A stretch of 21,506 bases of DNA from CBDCGV01 sp965216955 (GCA_965216955.1 CBDCGV010000003.1:1-21506); one strand, 5' to 3'; shown: positions 1 through 8,182, numbered from the stretch's first letter. Program-made: numbers and translations. The notes: a model not told the origin generated them from the sequence alone.

Positions 1-531
1 CTTGCTGCCCGGTTAATACATCATCTGATATTTTCTTTTTCTTTTTTTCAACTTCCTTTTGTGGTAAGCGTCTTAAATTTTCTGCAATTTCCTCCCAAAC
101 CAATACTCACGCATTTTGATACATTTTTGTAATTACCGGTATGATTTTCCCTTTATTATGATCTCGCATTTCACCAAGACTGCATTCAATATCCAGTTTG
201 ACCTCTTTTAGCTAAAGGCTTATGCATAATAATTTCATTAGAAATATGTACTAACCCTAGCAATTGAAAAGGGAATTCCTTTTGAGTTAAGTAATTCCAT
301 GAACAATGGATGACTTAACATATGGGGATAGGTAGCAGGAAGTACATCACTATTACCAAAGCCGCATAGCTTGCTATATTTAGCTAAATGATTTTGATCA
401 ATTGGAACACCCTTTCTAACCACTTTTAAGTCGGGGAGTGTTTCTGCATTTTTTGGTTTACTACCTGGATTAATAGCTTTGTAATATTGTAGTAAAGCAT
501 TGGGTGCTTTGTCTATGGTAATTACTTTCAT
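1..531 (-). pseudogene. Broken MaoC-like hydratase (HtdX-type), partial
   Basis: This is the N-terminal and middle part of a MaoC/hot-dog 3-hydroxyacyl-thioester dehydratase of the HtdX type; the rest runs off the left edge. Reading starts at ATG 529-531 (MKVITIDKAP) and stays open to a TAA at 238-240, but similarity continues across frames. A one-base insertion in the T4 run at 280-283 moves the reading into PFQLLGLVHISNEIIMHKPL. A second insertion in the T4 run at 206-209 moves it into EVKLDIECSLGEMRDHNKGK. A TGA at 107-109 stands where a Trp codon would fit, and the frame then continues as VLVWEEIAENLRRLP to the edge. The family would dehydrate or hydrate beta-hydroxyacyl-CoA/ACP. It follows the broken FabG gene by 37 bases in the same direction, so the two were probably one operon. 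The lesions are seen; the family assignment is from memory of HtdX/MaoC sequences. Confidence 0.8.
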
Positions 532-568
532 GATCTTTTTAAATTTTAAAGTGGATCTTATAAAGTTA

Positions 569-1990
569 TTAAGCTCCGATTAAAGCTTGACCGCATACTC
601 TTACGATATTGCCATTTAGCCCCTTAGAAGATGGATTGGCAAAATAAGCTATGGTTTCTGCAACATCGACAGGTTGTCCTCCTTGTGCCATAGAAATTCA
701 TTCTTCTGACCTGCTTCTCTAATCATCATAGGAATAGCAGCAGTCATTTTTGTCTCTATAAATCCAGGAGCTACTGCATTTATGGTAATTCCCTGCTTAG
801 CAACAATTTCTGTCATTGATTGGACCATTCCAATAACACCTGCTTTACTCATGGCATAATTGGTTTGTCCCATGTTTCCAGCAATTCCACTTATTGATGA
901 CACGCAAATAATTTTACCCTCTTTATTGATTGTGCCTTTTTCAAGAAGTAGGTCATTGATGCGTTCTTCACTACTTAAATTGATATCAATAACCATATTC
1001 CATTGTTTGTCACTCATTTTGGCAAGCGTCTTATCCCTGGTTACACCAGCATTATGTACTAAGATATCAAGTCCTTTATGTTGTTTTGAAAAATAATCGA
1101 CAAGCTTTTGGGGGAGTGTCTTCAGCAGTGATGTCAGCAGCTAATACTTCACCGTTAATACTATTGGCCACTTTTTCAAGATCTTCAATTGCTTGAGGAA
1201 TGTCGAGACATACCACCTTTGCACCATCTCTTGCAAGTGTCTTAGCAATAGAGGCACCAATACCCCTTGCGGCACCAGTAACCAATGCGACTTTCCCCTC
1301 TAAAGGTTTTGCCCAATCTGTAGTAATTGCTTTTCCTTTTGTTGACCTAACTTTCACAAATTGCCCACTTACATAAGTAGATTTGTTAGAAGCAAAAAAT
1401 TGTATGCTGCTTGCAAGGTTCTTTTCAGCACCTTTATCTATATAGATAAGATTGGCTGTGCTGCCCTTTTTAATCTCTTTCCCAATGGCTTTTGTGAAGC
1501 CTACCAATGCTCTTTGCGCTGTTTGGGCCTTAGGATCATCACAGTTTTCAGGAGTTTTTCCTACAATAATTAAACGTCCACATTTTGCAAATTTTCTGAC
1601 TACAGGTTTCAAAAAATGATAGATCGAAGCGAGGTCTTCGCTTTTGGATATTCCCGTTGCGTCAAAAATGATGGTTTTAAATGATTTAACACCTTTTCCA
1701 GTCCATACATGATGTTCTATACCCGCTTTACCTAAACGTCCGGCGACTTCACCTAAGTTTCTATCTTCTTGATTTACAAAAATAGGGGCACCGCTTTCAT
1801 TTAAAGTATGCCCAATTGATTCAAGGGCAAATCCGTCTTGAGCAACACCTAATAGTGCCGGTCCAGTTAAAAAAGATTGACCTTCTTTATACCTTGTCAA
1901 ATTAATAGGACTAGGAAGTCCTAATTGCTTGGCTATTTTTTTTCCAATGGGGGTATTTACAAATTGCGTATAATTATCTGTTTTTGCCAT
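569..1990 (-). pseudogene. fabG: Broken FabG4-like 3-oxoacyl reductase
   Basis: This is a high-molecular-weight 3-oxoacyl-ACP/CoA reductase (SDR fold) resembling mycobacterial FabG4: an extra N-terminal Rossmann-like domain (about residues 1-210) followed by a catalytic SDR domain. It starts at 1990 (MAKTDNYTQF). The cofactor motif TGAARGIG lies in the intact first piece. An extra base in the G5 run at 1110-1114 ends that frame early. The next frame carries DILVHNAGVTRDK, SSISGIAG and NYAMSK, so catalytic Ser, Tyr and Lys all survive. Two further one-base insertions, at 708 and within 694-696, shift the frame again. The last part reads MAQGGQPVDVAETIAYFANP to CGQALIGA and stops at 569-571. 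No uninterrupted reductase can be made without frameshifting. The gene would have reduced 3-oxoacyl thioesters with NAD(P)H. Assembly error is the alternative to true decay. Confidence 0.88.
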
Positions 1991-2050
1991 TTCTAATCTA
2001 TTTGATTTTCTGTTTGAATGTGTATTATCTCTGTTCTTGCAAGTTACTAC

Positions 2051-2068
2051 TCCAATGCATGCATTGGA
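2051..2068. promoter_or_regulatory. 18-bp perfect palindrome, operator-like
   Basis: TCCAATGCATGCATTGGA equals its own reverse complement over all 18 bases. It lies about 60 bases upstream of the fabG-like start (1990) and about 90 bases upstream of the divergent lipoprotein -7 box. A perfect palindrome with no spacer and no following T-tract suits binding by a dimeric repressor such as a TetR-family protein better than a terminator. No regulator gene is in the window, so the binding protein is unknown. A weaker AT-rich inverted repeat, AACAAA-TAT-TTTGTT, follows at 2071-2085. Confidence 0.5.
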
Positions 2069-2157
2069 AAAACAAATATTTTGTTAAATTGTTAAGGATA
2101 TCTATTATTGAAATCTTTAATGTTAACAATATAGCCTAAGAACCTACGTTAATGCGT

Positions 2158-2165
2158 TATATTTG
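2158..2165 (+). promoter_or_regulatory. Bacteroidota -7 box for lipoprotein gene
   Basis: TATATTTG matches the TAnnTTTG -7 element of the Bacteroidota primary sigma factor. It ends 19 bases before the ATG at 2185, giving a leader of roughly 15 bases. No clear TTG element was found 19-21 bases upstream, so the promoter may be weak or depend on an activator. Confidence 0.5.
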
Positions 2166-2184
2166 TGACTAAACATTAAAAAAT

Positions 2185-2661
2185 ATGAATAACTGGAAGT
2201 TTTTAACACTATCTTTTTTACTTGGCCTAGGAATAATTGTTGGATGTTCTAAGGAAGATGAAACGGTTTCTTGTGAGGATTTATCTACAGCTGCAATTAG
2301 CACTATAACGGCTTTATCTGATGATGCAACAGTGGAGAATTGTGATTCTTTAAAATCAATTGTAAGTGCTTTAGAAGCAAACAATTGTACAAGTGAGCTT
2401 CCTGATGAAGTGTTATCTTTATTAGATCAAATTTCATCAGCTGATTGTAGTACGATTAGTACAGATTTATGTTTGTTGAATATTGCAAATGCTTTGGATG
2501 CTGTTACAACTGCTTTGACCAATAGAACAGAATCTAATTGCAATAAAGCTCAAACGGAACTTCAAAAAGTTAAAGATAGTACAGACTGTTTTAATACACT
2601 CTCAACAGAGCAAAAGGGAATAGTCAATACTCTTTTAGGTCTTGATTGTTCATTATTATAA
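2185..2661 (+). CDS. Cys-rich surface lipoprotein, unknown function
   Basis: A 158-residue protein of no recognised family. The N-terminus is a lipoprotein signal peptide (MNNWKFLTLSFLLGLGIIVG) with Cys21 as the lipidated residue. The next residues read CSKEDE. This agrees with the K-(D/E)-(D/E) lipoprotein export signal known from Capnocytophaga and relatives, so the mature protein is probably exposed on the cell surface. The rest is small, acidic and rich in Ser, Thr and Leu. It has eight further cysteines, an even number that could form four disulfides, placed in loosely similar short segments such as VENCDSL, EANNCTSEL, SADCST and ESNCNK. It is a single-gene unit: its own -7 box lies upstream, the broken FabG gene is divergent, and a strong terminator follows 20 bases after the stop. 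The function is not inferred. Confidence 0.85.
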   Translation: MNNWKFLTLSFLLGLGIIVGCSKEDETVSCEDLSTAAISTITALSDDATVENCDSLKSIVSALEANNCTSELPDEVLSLLDQISSADCSTISTDLCLLNIANALDAVTTALTNRTESNCNKAQTELQKVKDSTDCFNTLSTEQKGIVNTLLGLDCSLL

Positions 2662-2680
2662 ATACATTTAACATTTAAAA

Positions 2681-2718
2681 TTAAAAACCGGAAACAATCA
2701 TTTGTTTCCGGTTTTTAA
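2681..2718. terminator. Strong bidirectional terminator
   Basis: A perfect 17-bp inverted repeat (2681-2697 with 2702-2718) encloses the four-base loop TCAT. The stem has the GC core ACCGGAAACA flanked by A5 and T5 runs, so it ends in a U-tract when transcribed in either direction. It sits between the convergent ends of the lipoprotein gene (plus) and the alpha/beta hydrolase gene (minus) and would stop both. Confidence 0.93.
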
Positions 2719-2753
2719 TTTCTATAAGGTATTGAAACTTAATGTCCCGCTAA

Positions 2754-3515
2754 TTACTTTAATAAAGTAACGGCATCAATATCATGAAAGATATTAGTAT
2801 CAAAATGCTTCCAATTATTTAAATCTTCATGCAGCCTGTCCACAATAACTGTCCAAACGTATGGGTTCATCCCTAAACCAAGATGATTTGTTCCAGCCTC
2901 AATATTTTGGGTAATAGGGCCTTCTTCCTCATCCATGCAGTATTGCCAGGATACCATACCATCACCTTTGGTATAAATGGATGTTGAAGGGATTGCTGGT
3001 TGCTTAGAGGCTTCATCAGCCCAAACAGGGTTAAAGTCCTGTATTTTTTGTCCACTAACAATTTCGAACCACCAGTCTACATTAGAACCGCCTCGTAATC
3101 CTCTAAAAGGTGCTCCAATAGAAATTACCTGGCTTGCATAATCTAAGACTTTCCAAGCTAAAACTCTTGCTGTCATTCCGCCTAAACTCCAACCAATCAA
3201 AGCTACTTTTTCTCCATGTTGATCACTAATCTTTTTTACATAATCGATTAACTTATCCTCTAGTTTTTGGGTATATGTTAAATTAAATCCTTGATCCCAG
3301 CCATAACTATTGAAGTTTTTGAATTTTAAAAACTTTCTAAGTGGCAAGGTAGACATATCATTAGTCGTTAAGCCCGGAATAACGATTACGGGTTGTCCAT
3401 TTCCATCAGGTAAACTCTCTAGAACACCAAAAGCAGGTACAATATTTACAAGTTGTAAAATACCAGTTGGTTCTAAAAACATCTTATATAAAGGTGGCTT
3501 CTTAATGGTCCCCAT
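2754..3515 (-). CDS. Alpha/beta hydrolase, lipase-like (copy 1)
   Basis: A 253-residue alpha/beta-hydrolase of the lipase/esterase type, with no signal peptide, so probably cytoplasmic. VIVIPGLTTND (about residues 43-53) gives the oxyanion-loop region. GWSLGG gives the nucleophile elbow with Ser110. YTKGDGMV supplies a likely acid, Asp185, and GTNHLGLG the likely His211, so the Ser-Asp-His triad looks complete. The block PLRKFL followed by YGWDQG resembles bacterial hydrolases of the 'VIPGF...STAPLRRFL...GWG' kind. The natural substrate cannot be read from the sequence; a lipid ester or thioester is a guess from the family and the nearby decayed fatty-acid genes. It lies 26 bases after its paralogue on the same strand, probably in one transcript that ends at the bidirectional terminator. 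Confidence 0.9.
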   Translation of the reverse strand: MGTIKKPPLYKMFLEPTGILQLVNIVPAFGVLESLPDGNGQPVIVIPGLTTNDMSTLPLRKFLKFKNFNSYGWDQGFNLTYTQKLEDKLIDYVKKISDQHGEKVALIGWSLGGMTARVLAWKVLDYASQVISIGAPFRGLRGGSNVDWWFEIVSGQKIQDFNPVWADEASKQPAIPSTSIYTKGDGMVSWQYCMDEEEGPITQNIEAGTNHLGLGMNPYVWTVIVDRLHEDLNNWKHFDTNIFHDIDAVTLLK

Positions 3516-3541
3516 AATTTTATTTTATAATGTATAATGTT

Positions 3542-4312
3542 CTAAATTAACACTTTGCAATTTACTTTTTTTAAATGTTTTTCGTCAAAGGGTTTCCAGT
3601 TTTGAGGGTCTTGAGATAATCGATCTGCTAAAATCATCCATACTAAACTATTGGCACCAAAACCTAAGTGGCTACCTTTTACTTCTATATTTTCTAAGTG
3701 TTCCTCATTTGCATATTCGATGCAATATTTCCATGCCACTACACCATCTGTTTTACTATAAATGGCTGTCGTTGGTACTGAGGGGGGAAGTGGTAATTCA
3801 AAGGCTCTTGCATCATGCGTAGCATTAATTTTTGCACCATTTAATATTCTATACATCAAATTAGCATTGGTTTTTTGAGTCTTTCCACCAGAAAAAGGAG
3901 ATCCCATAGTTATTACTTGACTTATAACATGATTATCTATTTTGGCTAATTCTCGTGCATAAATGCCTCCCATACTCCAACCAACTAATTTAACAGGTTG
4001 TTTTTTCTCAATATAGATTTGCCTAAGCCTTTTAAGCATTTTGTCCTCATATTCTGGTTTAAAACCTCTATTTATCCCAAGTTCCCATCCATAAACGTCA
4101 TAACCTATATTGGATAAAAACTTTCTGAGTGGTGTCGTTGAAAAATCATTGGTACCTAATCCTGGCAAAACCATTACTGGTTCTCCATTCCCTTTAGGTA
4201 CATGTTGCCATGTTTGCTTGGTAAAAATTACAGAAAGCGCCTCAATAGCAGCTCTTGGTTCAGCTACCAGCCATAAAAGGGAAGGTGCTGGCACATTGTG
4301 CGGAATATTCAT
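3542..4312 (-). CDS. Alpha/beta hydrolase, lipase-like (copy 2)
   Basis: A 256-residue paralogue of the next gene downstream. The two share the same layout: a VMVLPGLGTND oxyanion region, TPLRKFL, YGWELG, the nucleophile elbow GWSMGG (Ser113), the acid region YSKTDGVVAWKYC (Asp189) and the His region KGSHLGFG (His215). Both end with a similar tail (NWK.FD). No signal peptide is visible. The N-terminal stretch SLLWLVAEPRAAIEAL differs from the copy 1 N-terminus, as would be expected of an old duplication with diverging specificity. It is the first gene of a two-gene minus-strand pair; the 117 bases upstream hold no close match to the TAnnTTTG promoter box. Esterase, lipase or acyl-transfer activity is inferred from the triad only. 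Confidence 0.9.
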   Translation of the reverse strand: MNIPHNVPAPSLLWLVAEPRAAIEALSVIFTKQTWQHVPKGNGEPVMVLPGLGTNDFSTTPLRKFLSNIGYDVYGWELGINRGFKPEYEDKMLKRLRQIYIEKKQPVKLVGWSMGGIYARELAKIDNHVISQVITMGSPFSGGKTQKTNANLMYRILNGAKINATHDARAFELPLPPSVPTTAIYSKTDGVVAWKYCIEYANEEHLENIEVKGSHLGFGANSLVWMILADRLSQDPQNWKPFDEKHLKKVNCKVLI

Positions 4313-4428
4313 CTCTTACTTAGTTCTTCTAGCCCTTAAGATAGAAATAAATGTGAAGATTCTATATTGAAGATTTTGTTTAGTGTGAATAACAATTGTA
4401 TAAATAAATTATTGATATAGATCTATTA

Positions 4429-5280
4429 TTAGCCCTTTGTATCAATTCTTCTTTCCATCAAAATGCGTCCATTTGCAATTAGCTTAACGGTATAAAATTG
4501 TTGATCAAAATCATACGTATTAAATTTATAGGGGACATATAGTTTGCCTGAGGGCGTATTAGCATTGTTATACAGTTCTTTCACTAAAACTCCATTTTCA
4601 TTAAACATGGCAATATGAACATCCATTGGAAAAGGAATACCCATGTTAACAGAGCCTTTATAATTTCTAATAGGGATCCCTTGAGTTAAAGCTCGTTCTC
4701 CAAAATTAAACTTTCCTACTACTCCATTACTGTTCTTTCTTATCATGGTAATGGTATTACTGTCATTCATTTCAAATGCAATTAAACCGTCTGATAGGTT
4801 TTCATTTTCTACCAATTCCCATATTGTAAATTGTGCGGTAGGGTTATGTAGGTGGTGTTCTCCAATAAATTGTGATAGCATACTCAAAGGTCTTTCACTT
4901 ATATCTCCGAATTGGTATATAGCACTGCCATATGGAGCGACATCATTTTGTTCAATGCACATGGCACTTAAAGGGATTTTTTTTGATTCACCCTTGTCAA
5001 CTTTAGCGAGTAAATTTCTTGTTATTACAAAATTCTGAAATGAAGAATCTCCTGCTATTAATTGTAACCCGGCTGGGATATTAATTTCAAGCACGGATGT
5101 AGAGTTATTTTTTAATTCGCAAACGAACGGTGCAATATAATGAGTGCTTTTTTCATTAACTGTAATTTTGTATTCAATTTTTTTATCTGCAATTAATTGG
5201 CTAATTGAATTAGCAGTAGTTTGGTTTTTCCAACCAAAAAAGCAAATGAAGAGAATAAAAATTTCTTTTACCATATACAA
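4429..5280 (-). CDS. Exported protein of unknown function
   Basis: A 283-residue protein that I do not recognise. The N-terminus has a short hydrophobic stretch (VKEIFILFICFFGW) followed by polar residues, consistent with a signal peptide. Either Met1 or Met3 could be the start. The body is predicted mostly beta from its alternating pattern (for example KIEYKITVNEKSTHYIAPFVCEL and LEINIPAGLQLIAGD), without enzyme motifs. The C-terminal part (about residues 205-283: FPMDVHIAMFNENGVLVKEL, FYTVKLIANGRILMERRI) resembles the beta-sandwich tails of Bacteroidota secreted proteins. It lacks the usual YPNP start of a T9SS tail, so T9SS export is not claimed. It is divergent from the PHP-enzyme gene, sharing 131 bases of upstream DNA, and lies upstream of the hydrolase pair on the same strand. 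Confidence 0.7.
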   Translation of the reverse strand: MYMVKEIFILFICFFGWKNQTTANSISQLIADKKIEYKITVNEKSTHYIAPFVCELKNNSTSVLEINIPAGLQLIAGDSSFQNFVITRNLLAKVDKGESKKIPLSAMCIEQNDVAPYGSAIYQFGDISERPLSMLSQFIGEHHLHNPTAQFTIWELVENENLSDGLIAFEMNDSNTITMIRKNSNGVVGKFNFGERALTQGIPIRNYKGSVNMGIPFPMDVHIAMFNENGVLVKELYNNANTPSGKLYVPYKFNTYDFDQQFYTVKLIANGRILMERRIDTKG

Positions 5281-5349
5281 CTAAAAGTAACGGTTTTACT
5301 ATCTAAATATTGTTATAAATTTTAGAAACAGATTAGATGTGATTATATT

Positions 5350-5357
5350 TATCTTTG
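5350..5357 (+). promoter_or_regulatory. Bacteroidota -7 box for PHP gene
   Basis: TATCTTTG fits TAnnTTTG exactly and lies 54 bases before the ATG at 5412, implying a leader of about 45-50 bases. No good TTG element was found at the usual 19-21 base spacing. The leader contains the hairpin listed at 5383-5398. Confidence 0.5.
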
Positions 5358-5382
5358 CGTTTATTTCAAGTATTACATAAAA

Positions 5383-5398
5383 AATCACACCAGTGATT
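5383..5398 (+). other. Small hairpin in 5' leader of PHP gene
   Basis: AATCAC and GTGATT form a perfect 6-bp stem around the loop ACCA, ending 13 bases before the start codon. It occupies the place where a ribosome would first bind, so it could tune translation. It is short enough to be chance. Confidence 0.3.
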
Positions 5399-5411
5399 AA
5401 AATCTAAACAA

Positions 5412-8168
5412 ATGAGAATAATTTCTACCTTTTGCTTTACCGTTTTATTTGCGTTTGCACTTTTTGCTCACGATGGGAATTTTTTGGCTATCAAAAATGT
5501 AAATATTTCGAGCTTGGGCAATCAAATAGTTTATGATTTTGATATTGAGAATAAGCTTAAGATTCCTTTCGTAGATGTTGAGATAGAATTTTTGGTAAAT
5601 GGAAATGTGATAGAGGTAATTGAATATGCCAATTTAGGTGAAGAAGAACTTTATAGTGATCGATTTATTATCCCTAAAAAAATGATAAATATTGATGATG
5701 ACGTAGTAGAAATTGAGGTGGCGAAAATATTAGGACAAGAATATCATTGGGCGAGTTGGACCAATGAAGATGACGCCGGAGAAAATCTAAGACAGGGGAA
5801 TAATGTTGGGTCCTATGAAATATATGGTGACGCTCCCTATAGAATGAAAATTAATGATGCAAGTGGAAGCGCGAATACTGTGCCAATAGCATTAATCTTA
5901 CATGACGGTGTTCCTTTGGAATATATATTGGATCTAAATCCTGTTACTCCGGTATTTCCTTGGTTAGAATACGTTGATATATACATCAAAAAGTCATCAG
6001 AGAGTAATTTTGGAGCACCTATTACTTTCAATGACTTATCTGATACGGCATTCAGTAATTTATTTACTACTAAGTCGGTAGAAAATACTGTATTAAAACA
6101 AAAAGCTTTTGATCAGAGTATCGCAGAAAAAGACGCAAACCATACCATTGTTTTTAAGGAGGCATATAACGCTAACTTAGATTTAAACTATACTAATTTA
6201 TTTTATTATTTGTGGTATGCTACGATAAATATTCCCTCTTCTGTATTGTCATCGAAAGGTTTTACAGATAGCGACCAATTAGATGTACGAGTTAAATTTT
6301 CAATGTGGGAGTTTGATGTAAATACGCGTAAAAATGTAAACTACAGTACTTATCTAAGAATATTCAGAGAAAAGGAAACGCTTCCAAAGCTTCCTAGTTG
6401 GTATAGAGGAGATACGCATTTACATACCATATATTCTGAAAATATTGGGGAGTTCGGGTCTCCTTTATCGCCTACAAAAGAGGCAGCAAAATCGATCGGT
6501 ATCGATTGGATTACGACTACAGACCATACATCAGATTTAGATAATTTCGGTAGTAGAAAGATACAGGAGAATTGGCAAGCTCAGTTAGATGAAATCGTAG
6601 CATTAAATAACGAAGACCAATCTATGATTTATATAAGAGCGCAAGAGGCCTCTTTAAATAATGCTGAAAGAAAAATTGTTCACTTTTTAGGTTATCCTAG
6701 TCCAGATGATCCACTAAGTGGTGTGTTTTTAGGAGATGGTGGAGGTGATAGACCATTGGTTTCTAATACTTCTCGATGGGTTACTACCGCCCTAAATGAT
6801 TTAACTGCGACAGGAGGGTTTGCCTATGGTGCGCATCCATTTGCAACAGAAGATGATCTAGGATTTTTAGTGGGGGGAGGTCTTTGGAATTTAGGAGATA
6901 GAGATTTTCCGGTTAACGGGCAGCAATTTAATAATGCGTTAGGAGAGGTGAGTTGTAATAACCCTTCTGTAGGGTCGGATCTTTATTCTAAAGAAGATAA
7001 TCAGTTGGTTAAAGAGTCACTAAAAGGCACTCAGATTTGGAATGTTAGAAATGCTTTAGCTGTTGCAGACAACCCTCATGATCCATATAATATTAGCGGG
7101 AATGTAACTCCATTTATGCCTGTTCCTGAAGATGAAATAGAGTCGCATATTAATAGATTTAGGCAGGGGCAGGAGATTACTAATTTTGTCAATATCAAAG
7201 GGTTGAAAATGAAAAATGGAAATCCTGATTTGACCAACTGGAAGCTGTATTACGCTGGTGGGTCAGATGCACACGGAGCCTTTAATTTTTCGAATACAAG
7301 TCATGTTTCTACGTCTATTTTGGGTATTGGTAATTTAGGTGGAAATGTTGATGATAATGCCGTTGGAAGGATCAATACGCTTACATATTGCCCCAATGGA
7401 ATGGGAGCAAATGGTGAAAATGTATTGAGAGCATTACAAAATGGAAATACAACTATTTCAGATGGTCCTATAATGGTTCAGGGAGTGAGCACCAATGGTG
7501 AAAATGCAGAGAATGAAGTTATGATGGGTGAAGATGTTGTAATTAGCGTAGAGGATAGTGCTGCTGCATTTGTAAATATGCAATATGTAACAACTCCTGA
7601 GTTTGGCAATGTTGTTGAAATTATAACTATAATGGGCACCGAAAATGGTGAATTTTCATTAGCACAACCAGCTGCAAATTTTGCTGCTTTAGAAAATCAA
7701 TTTAGTTATTCTATAAGTAATTTGATCGAGCAGTTTTCTCAAAACGATACTACTGGCACTATAACAACTTCAAACTTGGTCAATAAGTATTTTTACATTC
7801 GTCATGAGTTAAAAACAACGGTAAATTATGGTAGTAATAGCCCTCGAATTCATGAAACCGATCATTACCGATCTTTTACAAATCCGGTTTGGATAAAAAT
7901 TGAAGACCCTACATTAACACCTATTTTTGAAAACAAAGAATTGGAACGTGCCACTACAATTTATCCTAATCCAGTGAAAGAAGTACTTCATGTCATTACC
8001 AATGTGATATTAGATGAAGTGATAATTTATGATTTAAACGGAAAAGCACTTAGAGCTGAGATGATCGATAATGCCATTGATGTCTCAATGCTACAAGGGG
8101 GAACTTATTTCTTAGAGATTAGAAAAGGAAATGGCGTAGCTAGAAAGAAATTCGTAATAGCTAAATAG
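5412..8168 (+). CDS. Secreted PHP-domain metallohydrolase with T9SS tail
   Basis: A 918-residue exported enzyme. Residues 1-19 are a signal peptide ending ALFA before HDGN. Residues 20-325 are beta-rich with no recognised domain. Residues about 328-690 carry a PHP (polymerase and histidinol phosphatase) metal-dependent hydrolase of the CehA/McbA kind: RGDTHLHT (D334, H336, H338), TTTDHT (D371, H372), E412, VHFLGY (H424), GAHPF (H475) and GGSDAHG (D619, H621). All expected metal ligands are therefore present. The last 70 residues, starting at TIYPNPV (about 849), form a type A T9SS sorting domain ending KKFVIAK, so the protein should cross the outer membrane. PHP enzymes cleave phosphate esters, or carbamates in the CehA group; the substrate here is unknown. 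The gene stands alone and meets uup end to end with a 10-base gap. Confidence 0.9.
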   Translation: MRIISTFCFTVLFAFALFAHDGNFLAIKNVNISSLGNQIVYDFDIENKLKIPFVDVEIEFLVNGNVIEVIEYANLGEEELYSDRFIIPKKMINIDDDVVEIEVAKILGQEYHWASWTNEDDAGENLRQGNNVGSYEIYGDAPYRMKINDASGSANTVPIALILHDGVPLEYILDLNPVTPVFPWLEYVDIYIKKSSESNFGAPITFNDLSDTAFSNLFTTKSVENTVLKQKAFDQSIAEKDANHTIVFKEAYNANLDLNYTNLFYYLWYATINIPSSVLSSKGFTDSDQLDVRVKFSMWEFDVNTRKNVNYSTYLRIFREKETLPKLPSWYRGDTHLHTIYSENIGEFGSPLSPTKEAAKSIGIDWITTTDHTSDLDNFGSRKIQENWQAQLDEIVALNNEDQSMIYIRAQEASLNNAERKIVHFLGYPSPDDPLSGVFLGDGGGDRPLVSNTSRWVTTALNDLTATGGFAYGAHPFATEDDLGFLVGGGLWNLGDRDFPVNGQQFNNALGEVSCNNPSVGSDLYSKEDNQLVKESLKGTQIWNVRNALAVADNPHDPYNISGNVTPFMPVPEDEIESHINRFRQGQEITNFVNIKGLKMKNGNPDLTNWKLYYAGGSDAHGAFNFSNTSHVSTSILGIGNLGGNVDDNAVGRINTLTYCPNGMGANGENVLRALQNGNTTISDGPIMVQGVSTNGENAENEVMMGEDVVISVEDSAAAFVNMQYVTTPEFGNVVEIITIMGTENGEFSLAQPAANFAALENQFSYSISNLIEQFSQNDTTGTITTSNLVNKYFYIRHELKTTVNYGSNSPRIHETDHYRSFTNPVWIKIEDPTLTPIFENKELERATTIYPNPVKEVLHVITNVILDEVIIYDLNGKALRAEMIDNAIDVSMLQGGTYFLEIRKGNGVARKKFVIAK

Positions 8169-8182
8169 ATAGCGTATGCTAT
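8169..8182. other. Short hairpin between convergent gene ends
   Basis: ATAGC-GTAT-GCTAT can fold into a 5-bp stem where the stop codons of the PHP gene and uup face each other. There is no T-tract, so it is at best a weak terminator. No better terminator is visible for either gene. Confidence 0.25.

Noticed and set aside
860..1096. Open frame on the plus strand opposite the FabG pseudogene
   Set aside because: It has no domain or start signal, and its translation is the antisense of well-recognised FabG sequence.
2121..2128. TGTTAACA palindrome upstream of the lipoprotein gene
   Set aside because: An 8-base AT-rich palindrome is expected by chance in this sequence.
4313..4428. Possible promoter for the hydrolase pair (TACAATTG on the minus strand)
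   Set aside because: It differs from TAnnTTTG at a key position and has no matching TTG element.
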